NCBI RefSeq assembly: GCF_964204865.1
Contig: NC_135260.1
Span: 5,828,001 to 5,892,000, forward strand
Direction of reading: 5' to 3'
DNA: 64,000 nucleotides
Source of the DNA: Styela clava
Taxonomy: Eukaryota > Chordata > Ascidiacea > Stolidobranchia > Styelidae
The notes beneath the pieces were generated by a model. It worked only from the letters and a program-made list of their open reading frames with translations. It had not been told where the DNA came from and ran no database searches. Positions 11,802 to 23,400 of this stretch are shown here, one piece after another; position 1 is the stretch's first letter, and the number at the start of each line of letters is the position of its first letter. The position numbers were made by a program, and so were the translations under genes.

Positions 11802-14743
11802 ATGAAATTTCCCCCGTTCATCCTATCTGTTGTATTTGTCAACCTATGGCTTGTAGCTTCAGTTCATGCGAGCGGCAGCAAAGGAATGTTTTGCAAGGCT
11901 GTCGATGACGAAGCTGATATTCTTGGCAAAGGAAATTGCGAACAAGCCAAAGTTAATGCTACAGTGAAAGAGCATGTTGAATCAAGTAAGACCTAGTTGT
12001 TACGATTCCTTCGAATATAATAAATCCAAGTGATGAATATTCTTTAAAATTAATATATGCTTAAAGCAAAGGAATACTTTGAGATGTAAAACTCTGTCCA
12101 TTGCAGGTGACTGAGAAATGAAAAACAAAATTTGCTAGTCTGTATTGGCCTCTCATGCTCACAATGGCCGCATTTAGTTGTATGAATTTCCAACTGATGG
12201 CGGTTACATTCCATGATTATACCTTCACTTTTTGTGATTTAAATCAACGATTAGTTGAATATATATATAGTTAGCCGCAAACAAACAGCCACTAACCCAA
12301 CGTTTGCCAACGAAGTTTGAGGTCTAAAATGATATATATATATATATTAAACATTCAGCACCCGGACTTTGCTATAAGGCTATCATTCCCATTCTCGTTT
12401 TTTTAATCATTTACTCATTATATTTTATAAACAGTGGAAAGCTCAATAATCGCAAAGATGGCCGAAATGGAAGAAAAACTTCTACAAAGACTAAGCAATC
12501 TGAAAGTATCACTCTATCAAGTTAAAAAGGAAATACAATCAGGTTACTAGAACTTCAGTAATTACGACGTGTCATTTGACAAACTAATAAATAAACAATT
12601 TTAAATGTTGCTATACATGAGAATAAATAAATTAAAAATCAAGCAAGAGTAGAATGTTTGTAATATTATTGTTTAAATCATCAAACTAAGCAACAAACTC
12701 AGCCCTATAACGTTCTGCCAGTATGGCCCCGCTCTAGACACTCTCCTGCCTGCCAATCCAAATTTATTTAAATCAGTCGATCGTGAAAAGAAATTTTCAT
12801 AGTTTAGTCTTTATTCGATCCCCTGTTTCAATGACGCGTCCACTTGTACCTTCATCAAAACAACCTCCATCCACGACAGTGACTAATATTGGAATTTTTA
12901 CGATTCAAACGTAACTAAACTTAATTAAACTCATTTCATATCGAGCGTGTTTATGCATAGATAAAATGCAAAAAACGTTGTACAACAAGTGCGGCCACAG
13001 AGGCGTGCGTTGTTATCATATTTAGGCATTTAACCCAAGATAGCGACAAAAGACTGGGAAAATGAACAAGATATGTATTTTGAACTTTCAAACTCTAAGT
13101 TTTTATTGGAATACTTCAGGGAAAATATTTTCAAAATCTCAAAATTCGACCTTATGTCATAAAACCTCGATATGGCAATATGAGTATACTGACATGAAAT
13201 TTAGGCTTCAGGTCTTCGCGCACATCAAAGTACGATGCCTCTGAAACGACTACCTTTTTTATCATAAACAAATTTATAAAGTAGGGAATTGCGAGATTTT
13301 CTAATATACATGATATGAAAACTGATATCTATTTATTCATAAATAACACGTTTTTATTTAAAATAATTGCTAAATATAGAATATTTATCATTGAATCGTG
13401 TAGGAGAGATTTCTTGCTATCGACCAAGTACAAAAACCAAATTCTAGGTTATATTTTAAGGGGAGGGCATATTAGACACGTAGTGGACATAGCGATCGTA
13501 TTAATATTATGTTGTTGGACACGTTTAGTGGATATAACGATCGTTTTGTTGTTATGTTGTTCTTTGACACTTAGTGGAAATAGCGCGTTCAGTGACGTCA
13601 TAGCAAACAAAAACAAATCTCACAGAACTAACAGAAATATTTGAAATAAATAAAAGTAAAAGCCTTCTGGAGAAAATTTTTATCTTCAACCACTGAAAAT
13701 TTCAAAGCAATTGGTCCAGTAATCAAAGAGAAAAGCGACTTTTTAAAAACGTGTCAAAGAACAAAAACATAATATTGAAACGATGGCTATGTCCACTAGT
13801 GTCCAATAATCCAATCCATTTCAATACTTTTTGCAGAGATCTGTGGAGGCTTTCATTACAATGGAAGATGCTATTGGGCTACGGTGTATGCCATTCAAAA
13901 TACTGATTATAGTGAAGCTGTTGCCTTGTGCAAGGACAAAGCCGGAGAGCCAGCCGATATCCTCGATTCCAAACATTACGATTTGATAATGGAATACATT
14001 CGATCGATTATTACGTCATCACACACGTACCTGTGGCTCGGGATGACCGTCACACCACACGTATGTTTATTAATTATTTCTTAGTCGTGGTGTAAAAGAG
14101 CTGGTCAGTGGGGAACATCATAGGGATTCCTGTTTCGTTCATTATTTATAGTTACTATCATGTTAGTTGCGACTGGATATAGGAGCATAATTTGCAATGC
14201 CAGCGTACGTAGTAGCCTACAATGTGGCATTGGCCGAACGAATTATACTATTTTAACGGCCTGAGAAAAGTCAAATGGAATGAACGTTATGAATATTTCC
14301 ATTAATAATATACTGTATTTAGAGAAACAGTCTAATAACAGCATTCTTGCATTATATGCATACGGATCCACCGGTACAAAAGCGTAGAAGAAGGATAAAT
14401 AGTCTCGCAGAAACCAAATCATTAGCGCATTAGCATGTCTTTAACAAATCAATTTTGGACGCATTTTAAAATTAGCTATGGATTCGATTGAATGGTTCCC
14501 ATTACGAGTTGTGGGAATGCGATGAACTAAAATTTCATCTATTAATATTTTCAGAATGGAGCTGTTCAATTGTCAAATGGAGTCACAGCTCCGTATTTGA
14601 ATTATGAATCAAATTATCCTGCGGACACTCGGTTTTTCACCCGAATGACCATCGCAGTGAACAAAGAATCCTCCAGCGAAGAACAGGGAATGTGGAACAC
14701 TAGAGCTTTTGATGACTTGCATGGAGTTGTTTGTCAAAAGTAA
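11802..14743 (+). CDS. Secreted coiled-coil C-type lectin (exons 11802-11985, 12435-12542, 13837-14060, 14555-14743)
   Basis: Four exons join with phases 1-1-0 into 234 residues. Exon 1 encodes a signal peptide (MKFPPFILSVVFVNLWLVAS, likely cut after VHA) and a short region with two cysteines. Exon 2 encodes a charged helical segment (MAEMEEKLLQRLSNLKVSLY) that looks like a coiled coil for oligomerisation. Exons 3 and 4 encode a C-type lectin-like domain: ICGGFHYNGRCYW opening, EAVALCKDKAG, YLWLGM (a WIGL-type core), GMWNT and the closing GVVCQK. I do not see a clear EPN or QPD sugar-binding triplet, so calcium-dependent carbohydrate binding is uncertain. The layout resembles collectin-like or other oligomeric lectins without a collagen stalk. 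The start is the first ATG, 36 bases after a splice-like TTTACAG, before a signal peptide. Function in recognition or immunity is inference. Confidence 0.85.
13300..13600. repeat. Transposon relic plus short tandem units in lectin intron 3
   Basis: The stretch 13310-13460 repeats the core of the MITE at 8023 (AATAACACGTTTT, GAGATTTCTTGCTATCGAC). It is followed at about 13475-13590 by three diverged units of about 50 bp, each with GACAC..TTAGTGGA.ATA.CG. Confidence 0.6.
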
Positions 14744-14800
14744 AAGCAATCAGCCACAACGATGAACTGTATACATGTGATAGATTATTTTGGAATGTTT

Positions 14801-14806
14801 ATTAAA
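14801..14806 (+). terminator. ATTAAA poly(A) signal variant of lectin gene
   Basis: ATTAAA begins 58 bases after the lectin stop codon. No AATAAA lies closer, so this is the likely signal. Confidence 0.4.
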
Positions 14807-14908
14807 TTACGTATTGTGAATATATATTTGTGATCAGTGCTGGGGTTTTGTTTTGTAGAACTCAAGAACAACACGCTACCTCACTTCAGAAATTGTAAGT
14901 ATCTACAT

Positions 14909-15193
14909 CAGGGGTGGGCAATGTTTTCGTACCAGGGGCCAAAAATTTTTGCCCACCTAGACTGGCGGGCCATGTAAGTGTGACGTGAAAGCTACATTTT
15001 ATGAACAATATTTACCGTGTTATGAAAAACAATAAGCCTCGTGCCAAAACTAAATTCAATCGCCATCTCTCAAACTTCTTGAGCTATTTTTTTTTAGCTA
15101 AAAACTCGGATTTAGTTTGATTGTGGCAGCATCACGCGGGCCAGATTGAATCACCCAACGGGCCGGATTTGACCCGCGGTTTGCCTATGTCAG
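14909..15193. mobile_element. hAT-type element, 285 bp, exact 8-bp target duplication
   Basis: It starts CAGGGGTGGGCAATGTT and ends GCGGTTTGCCTATGTCAG, between two copies of ATCTACAT (14901-14908 and 15194-15201). The core is shared with the element at 4486. Confidence 0.85.
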
Positions 15194-15724
15194 ATCTACA
15201 TCAACATGACGCGCTTTTGAAACGCCAAATATAACGATAGTCGTCAGTTGCGCCGCGTCAGTCGTACAATGTCCAAAACAAAAAAGAAAGAACGAGTTCG
15301 TTGGTTATCGCGCCATTCCAAGATCGAGTTTCGCGGAACCCACCACATTTGTGATAGTAGTTGGTGAGGCACAGTCTTCTTCAAGTGACTAGTAGAAGTG
15401 TTATTATTTTATTTAATAAAATACAATTACTGCAAAACTATCGCGGCTAGTTTCAAGGTGTCGCTGCCTGAAGACCTCTTGAGGTAACTCGCGACTCCTG
15501 TCACACAATTTAAGTTAGTTTCCACTTGTATTTGTAATATTTTTTCATATATCATACCATGTTTAAATTGTGTTGACGAATAAATGATGATTGATTGATT
15601 GACAAGTACGATAACAACTTTTAGCATATATGTAACAATAATATCAGGCTCAAATCTTACAGAAGACTTTCTATCGAGTGATGATATTTTACTCAGAGGA
15701 GATGAATGTCGATAAGACACGTAA

Positions 15725-15840
15725 TCATACGGCACATTACAGACTCGTCCGGTTACAGGATTATTTAGTCAGTTATTAGTTCCATATGAATGGAATTAAT
15801 GGTGTAAGAAGCTGTAACCGGCCAACGTTTACGTGAACCA
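15725..15840. repeat. SINE fragment
   Basis: The phrases CTCGTCCGGTTACAGGATTA, TTAGTCAGTTATTAGTTCCA and GCTGTAACCGGCCAACG match the body of the SINE at 29697-30029. Confidence 0.6.
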
Positions 15841-15998
15841 AGCACTGTATCTGAAACAGACCGCCTAATCACTTTTGCTCAACAATTGTCTGCTTAACTA
15901 ATCTTATGCCTAACTCTCTACCGATAACCTGACAAGAGGGTGTGTTTGGTGTATTATCAAGCACACTTATCTGCTTATCTCCCGAATAAAAAATTTGT

Positions 15999-16101
15999 GC
16001 GCTCCCGATGTGCACCGAGATGGTGCACAACCTGAAGCCTAACCTGGTACACAAACTATGTTCAGGTTGTGCGCCGTCTTGGTACACATACTTAGAGGTC
16101 C
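15999..16101. mobile_element. Short MITE of the 33-122 type
   Basis: Inverted-end phrases GCGCTCCCGATGTGCACC and GGTACACATACTTAGAGGTC flank a short core with AGCCTAACCTGGTACACA and CAGGTTGTGCGCC. Confidence 0.6.
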
Positions 16102-16521
16102 AAAATTTGATCACACATGATAAATCCAAAGCCCCTCGTCCTGGGTATAGAAATAGTAGAAAGTGAGACAGTTCATTTTGTGATAGAAGAGAGAGCGCCC
16201 TCATTTCTAGCCCTGTAAGCTGTGACAAGTCCAGCAATTCCCATAGCTGCACAAAAAGATAACCCATAAGACCATGGGCGACATTCTGTGGTGTGGTGTA
16301 GATGTTTATCACGAGTGACCGAGAGAGGATATATTAATCAAAAAGTGAAATTTTCTGAATTCTAATCAGAAAATGATGAGATTAAATAATCAAAGATTAA
16401 ATTAAGTTAATCAAATAACTCTGAGAATACAAAGTACTGTTTCCAATTTTAAATTTTTAAGGTTGAGATTGGAGTGAAAGCTGTGAGCACCCAGTAGCAC
16501 CAGATATCAAGTAACATATTT

Positions 16522-16737
16522 TGCGCTTCAGAAGTGTGTGTACCAACATGGAGGTAACTAATTTTGTTCGCCACCTTTACATCAAGTTGTATGAAGGAAA
16601 TGAAACCTGTGACTATGAGCAGGGGGTATATTAACTTGGCGAAGACAGACCCCGAACTCGTAATAGAACTAAAAGAAAGGAAATTGGAATAAAATTACGA
16701 TCCAACTGTAACCTGGTACACACACCACAGGAGTACC
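16522..16737 (+). mobile_element. GGCGCTCC...GGAGTACC MITE, copy B
   Basis: It has the same landmarks as copy A at 1858: CCAACATGGAGGTAACTAAT, AGCAGGGGGTATAT, CCCCGAACTCGTAATAGAAC and the ending CACAGGAGTACC. Confidence 0.7.
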
Positions 16738-16936
16738 ATATATTTTACGTTTCTAATTTATTTATCCGATTAAATTTTCCATTTATCTGTTCTTAATTCA
16801 ATATTTGAAACCAGTCCTTTCCCGATGATTTGAAAATCTTCTATGACTGTTTTAACATTTGCTGCAACTTTACTTTTACTGAGGATTGATGAGCATAAGG
16901 CAGTGGTTAGCTGAATAAAAAGAAAATATTGAATTT

Positions 16937-17052
16937 TTGGCGCTCCAGAAGTATGAGTATAAATATGGAGGTAACTAATTTTGCTCGCCTATTTTACATC
17001 AAATTGTGTAAAGGGAGAGAAAATTATGGCCTAACCCTAACTTGGTACACAT
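16937..17052 (+). mobile_element. Internally deleted copy of the same MITE
   Basis: The left half (GGCGCTCCAGAAGTATGAGT to TGTGTAAAGGGA) joins directly to the right half (AAATTATGGCCTAACCCTAA), missing about 100 bp of core. Confidence 0.65.
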
Positions 17053-17123
17053 ACTGTGAATGTGAAATTCAATTTTTTGTTTTTAGTAATAGCTAATAAA
17101 ATAGCACCATTATGTATGGGAAG

Positions 17124-17430
17124 TATTACGGGATTTACATTTTTACACCGGGGGAGAGGAGAGCCGCTAAGATGGCTAATCATATAGCAAACCACCGCCT
17201 CTTGTATGGTTACCAGTCCATGTCGAGTATGGGATTATTTAGCCAGATATTGGTTTTCGGAAGCATGGACTTTATTACATTAGAGGCATTCGGACTACCA
17301 ATAGCACATTACCAACTCAAGTTTTGAAAAAATGTAAGGAATATGTTCGCTACCACACATCTGTTAGCAGGTTTTTGCACCATTAAGTCCATGTTACTGC
17401 CAACAATACCTTGTATCTGACATGGACTGG
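17124..17430. repeat. SINE copies, degraded
   Basis: GGGATTTACATTTTTACACC, GGGGGAGAGGAGAGCC, CCACCGCCTCTTGTATGGTT, ACCAGTCCATGTCGAGTATG and TTCGGAAGCATGGAC follow the order of the SINE body at 29697. A second inverted piece (CATGGACTGGTAACCG) follows at about 17420. It lies just 3' of NOL6. Confidence 0.65.
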
Positions 17431-17490
17431 TAACCGATATAAATATGGAAATTCTATCCAAATTCAAAACAGACTCCAGCCTCGAACATT

Positions 17491-20400
17491 TTAAAATACA
17501 AGACTTTTCAAAAACCATTTCTGCAATGGTTTGCCTAGGACTATGTCATCGAAAATATAAGAAAAAGAACCAACTTTGAATTCTCTTGGTTGAAAAGCAT
17601 TTGGCCTCCATAAAACCCCAATTTCTCGTCCACCATTGGTGTTGTGAAAGAACATAGCCAGCTCACCGTATGATGACTGCAAAGTAAACGATTGGTTTTA
17701 ATTTTAATATAAGCACCCTAAAGTTGTATATAAACTCTAACCTATCGATGTTATTAAAATTGGAAAAAAACTTGTGAAGCTAACTTTCAATCCTGGCAAT
17801 TTTTCATTGCATCTGCGTTAAACCCTCAAAAACAGGAAATAATGCTATAAAATTTGTTCAAAGTGATCAATCCATGTATGCGATTTAAAATAAAATATAT
17901 ATAACTATAAAAAGTGAAGAAATTGCAAGAGCCATCTCTATTCTGGTTCTAGTATCTATGTACTATAGGCAGATAGAAGCGAAAAGCATAGGATACAAGA
18001 GAAATATCGACACAAAGGTCGCGTACAGTATGGTAAACGCCTCGAAGCACAGAGATCGAAAAGAAGATACTCGCATAAGTATGATAGAATAAAAATTCAC
18101 ATTCAAAGGAAATAAAACGGCTAAGTTTGGAGATGAAGTTAAGAAAAAAATCCATCTTTAAATACTGGAAATTTGAAATCAAACTGTCAATTAGTGCAGA
18201 AGAAAAGTCATTTTACCCCAACAACAGTACGATTAAAAACAACAATTTAGCATGATGATCCATAATCCCCCTTATGTCGCAATTGTGATACAGGGTGTCC
18301 GTAAAGTCGCTTTACAATTTTAATTTTGTTATGAAGTCAGTTCTCAATATATCTCAATCAGGTTTATTGTTTTTTCAATCAGTAATTGCTGAAGTATTTT
18401 TTCAACATTTTAACACATTGTGAGTGCCAAAACAATATATGGTATCGATAAATTCCTTTGTAATTATAAAATTTTTTGAAACTTTATGGACACCCTATAT
18501 ATTTACCTCAAGTTCATCCAAGTATGATTGCACAGGATCAAATCCAACAACTGGCAGTATATTGGAATTTTCATTCTGTGTTGCCAGATCTTCCTCCACA
18601 ATATCTCCATCAACTTGACAAGCTTCATATTTTCTGGCAACACATTTTGGTTCCAAATGAATCACAACATCATATGCTGATAATGATCCGTGGAAAATAC
18701 TCTGAATATCCAAAAGTGAGGATTTATAGCAGACAGACATTTAATTATTCTTAAAATAACGGAGTCATACATGTCTAGGTTAAAACAACATTAATAGTGA
18801 ATCTAGACCAAGAGGTAAATGAAAAAAATTTCAGCAAGATAAAGTCGGTTGATAAAAAGTGATATTCTGCTCAAACAGATGCAACTGGCATTATTCAAGC
18901 TCCAACTCTAGTGAATCTAACTGTTTGGAATTGGATTTCTCTATTTGGTTAAAACCAAAAAAGATAATAAAATGGTTTAATCATGTGGCGAACCGTGATT
19001 TCCCAATTTGTTCGAGTATAGCTGACTGGAGCATCACCACATCATAGGATTAGACCTAGCGAGTCAAAAACGAGATAGCAATCGGAGACCGCCAACTTAT
19101 CGATCTAGCGACGTGTATCCTTCGCTTTGACTCAATAACGACACCATGTGTCCCATCACTAATTAATTGATAACGACATAATTCATCCAAAATCAATAGG
19201 CTTCTGGTCCGAGATATGATGAATGCACAGGCAGAACTTGGAGCAGATTCAACCTCCCTTTCGTGAGATTCGCGTGTATCTAACAGACAAATACCTATCA
19301 ACATACTTACCAATCGAGATCAATAAGTAATAAGTCAATGCCCCCCTGCCCCATCCGTTCTGAGAACCCTTTAAAGCCCCTCATGTGTGGTATGAATACA
19401 TGAATACATACTTATTAACATTGTTGACATGGAGAAAAATGTATAAAAAATTATTTCTGTTTATCACACAAAACATGGCACTTGATATAAACACAACAAT
19501 TATATTTACCATTGTACTGACCCCTTTCTCCAAACTCATAATTTCATTTTCTAAATTCTTCAAAGATATGACAGCTAAAGCTTGCAATCTACGCAAAATC
19601 ATACAAGTTGGTTGTTTTCTTGTCCATATTGATCTAGAGTGGAAAAAATAAGGGAATAGGGTTTTTCTAGTTGTATACTCCTGGCTTCATTAAAGCAAAC
19701 ATTAAATGAGATACCGATATCGGGGCAGAGGCGATTATTATAGTTCAAAGTGATATATTTTCCTATTAAAGGACCAACCATTGGATCGAGTGCTACTTAC
19801 AATCAACGTTTACCCAAAAATTGATCATTATAAATTACAGTATAGGGTTTCAAAATTTAATACTTTCATAATCAGTTTTCTAGCTGTTTCACACATTTTT
19901 CCAATCATTATCAGATGAGAATCTACTTTGTGCTCGAAAGGACCATTGCAGCATAGCAGATCTGTCTATTTTTGAACAGAGAATCTTTAATCTGGCGATG
20001 TCAACGAATTAGAGTCAAACGCTTAAAACAATGGCCCATTATGTCCACAGTTGATACCACTGTCTATCCTAGGTGATGAATATGGGCTGATGAGGACTGA
20101 AATTTTCTAATCAGGTTTCAAGTGATTTACCTTGTTTTATCCTTGTTGGTTGCAATGAACATCGTGGGAAGAGAATCACGATTTGCGTTGAAATGTTCTT
20201 GGATAGTAGTGATGTCGAATTCTGATAAAAATAAAACGAAACAATAAGGGGGAAGATTTAAAATTACCGGTAGGTGTTAGGTTCAAACTTGGACTTCAGG
20301 TAAAATAAGTGTAGTTGGAAGCAGGGATAGGATGTATGGTACCAATCACCATTTGAATGTCTTTTTTTGCTTATTAAGTGCAATGTTTATGTGAAGACAT

Positions 20401-23400
20401 GTTCTTTTTTATTTTCAAAGTGTCTCCTAAACTTAAATGAAAAATGGCAGTAATTGTGTTAAAATTTATGGAAAACCATGAAAACAAAAAAAGGACTGCT
20501 TTGGTGTTGAAAGAATAAGAACGCAAATGCACACAAAAGTGGTATAAAAATGAAGATAAAAGGATGGGATGAAGAAGTAAATATACTCAAGTGAAAAATA
20601 CAACATTCCAATTCGCAATATCACATAGAATATCATGTCAAATTAATTTAGCATATAAAAGTGTGCTAACAGTTATTGACAAATAATTCAATTACTGTCA
20701 CAATATTTTTGGCCCCTTCTGTAGAATACACTGACCTTCCATCTCATTATTGAAGTCTATGATGACAGGATTTGAATTGAAATCAAACTTTGAGATGAAT
20801 GAAAGAAAACGGACAAATCCAACTTGAGCTGATCTGAGTAAAATATCACAAGAAAAAATAGTTACGATATGTTTTTACATTCAAACTTTTACATTTAAAG
20901 ATTTAAGTTGCGCAAGTACATTACAGACTATTGTCATATTTGGTTAGAACTTTATCCCAGGGAGGGAGGGGAAGACGATAAGAAAACCCAATAATATTGT
21001 GAACAATGCCCATCTTCCAGTCTAGGTCACGTATGGTAATAATGAACCCTAATTGTTTGAATAGAATTTGGTGGTGGAGAATGCCCAAATCAATTAGCGG
21101 TTGAATCGTCATGGGAATAGCTAACTGATTGATTGGACATCAATGGGGTTGAAAGCTATAACCGATCAGAGGTTAAATGACAAGATGTCCAGTAGTTCAC
21201 CAACATATTACAAATTGCAATTGCATTTGATCCGGAAACAATCAAGGGGTTACGACGATAAGGGATGCTATGTAAAGATTTGAATTTTGAATTGATTTCT
21301 CCCCAAAGCTTCATATAGAAGTGAACAGTATGTGAATAGTCAGGTATATCCTGCTAAAAGCCATTAGAATGCAAGGGAACAGAACAGAAGCATAATAGCA
21401 TTATGAATCACTACTTACCCAGGTGTTGTATATGGCTCTGGATTTGTGTACAAACTTGCACATAAAAGTTCGATAACAATTTCAGGTACATGACGTGATA
21501 GTAACTGGCCATTGATCCATCGTTTTGCTAATCGAGAGACAAGACAAAATGAAGGAAACTTTTGGGTCAATCTGAATAAAATATTTGGAGAAACTAATTT
21601 ATTCTGAGTATATATTGAGAACTGAGAAAACTGTATACTGTGCGTGAAAAGCATGCTGCATAAGTTTATAGCCCCCAACATAAATTTTCTGTTTCAATGC
21701 TCAAAATGTGTCTTCCTTCAGCAGAAGTAATTAGATTTTATTTCACATTAGATACTACATTGTACCAGAGTTTTCGTTCGTTTAATGTCTTCCGCTTGAA
21801 TAACCTAGTGCTATGCTACATTGTTTTGTAAGCATGAATTGCCGAAACAAAATTTAAATAGTGCATCCAATCGGTTAAAATAGGTTACATTAAATATGGA
21901 AACATGGGAGGCAACGATTTCATAAACACTCCACATTTTCGTGGGGAAAAGGGTAAATAAGCACCATACATATATAAAAAAAATCACAGGCACTTAATGT
22001 TCAATAAAAATTCGACAGTACGTACCCATGTAAAACACTTGCAAGCTTTGGTAAATGCGAAGTCTTCTCTTCCAATGCAATTGATTCAGGAGTTATTTTA
22101 TTTTTGACGAGACCATCATTTGTTGTGAATGTTTGCATTATTGTAATTTCCCTGTGATATGCTATGATGATTCGAAATACAAAACCATCCTGAAATTATG
22201 ATTAGTTAATTAATATTAACAAGTGGGAACATAGAATAATATTCAAAGTATGGCAAAGTCAACCAAAATAAATTTTTACATTTATCTTGGGGCTTTGTAC
22301 CTACGGTAGTTCAAATTGGGTGGGCAAAAAATTAACTACCGGTAATAAAATATTCCATGTGAATTTTAATGGTGGAGGAACTGTAAATGACCAGCGTTGC
22401 GAAGTAGCATGTAAGAAGTAGAAATCCAACAGTGTGACCCACAATGACTAAATTAATTAATTACGAACAAAAGCCTGATTTAGAGTGATTCATTTCCCGT
22501 CCCCGAACTCGTAATAGCACTAAAATAGGAAGATTCAAAATAAAATTATGGCCTAACCCTAACATGGTACACATACTATGTTCAGGTGTCCGCCATCTTG
22601 GTTCACATACTATGGGAGCGCATTTTATTGAATATTCAGGTTGGAGCTGGAGTGGCATATCAAATGAGAGTCAAGTCAGAATTTGAGAGTCAAGTCGGAA
22701 TTTTGATTGTTACATTTTGAAGTCAGACTTTAACAAATAATCTTGCAAAGCTCAAGTTTTCTTGGACAAACTTTGTTCCAGAAGTCTAGAGCTATAGTTG
22801 AATTTTTTACAGAAAGTTAACATAGAAAATTTTCGTCAATTTTTGGAAATTTCAAAATATTACTTTGAAGATGTTACTGCTAACCTTGAAGACATCCAGA
22901 TAGGTTTGAGTAGGAACACAGGTTAATTCTGAATGTTCTTTCTCTAATTCATCAGAAAATGTGATATGAAAAGCAGCTTTTAATCTACGTAATGCTTCAA
23001 CATCTTGAGGCCATTTCCCACTTCCTTCGAGATGACAGATTACTAGAAATAAAAAGTCGTTTTTTGAATGAAAATAAGATTTTACAAGCTATTCAATTCA
23101 AGAGACCTACGGCACATTAACATAGATGTATTTCTGTAACGTTTTGTCTGACCAGGGTCAGACTTCTTCATACAAGCTGAAGTATAGTCATCTTCATTCC
23201 AGCATCCTTGCGTTCATGCATACGGATTCACTTCCACAAAGGCATAGAGCAAGGAAAGGTAGTTAGACTTGCGTAACCTAAACCGATGTTAGATTATTAC
23301 AAGCAATGTTTAAATATAAGAACATACAGGCAATGCTGTCACTGTTCTCATTGTTCATTGGTAATTGGCTAATATTTGTAGTAAAAAATTCCACATTTTT

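Larger units (their letters stand above)
15194..17490. other. Intergenic region downstream of lectin and NOL6
   Basis: The two genes converge here. Beyond the repeats listed separately I see no exon. Open stretches on the minus strand near 15869-16312 cover MITE sequence and have no recognisable protein features. Confidence 0.55.

Noticed and set aside
15869..16312. Minus-strand open frame of 147 codons
   Set aside because: It runs through MITE sequence at 15999-16101 and shows no family motif, splice logic or conserved composition.
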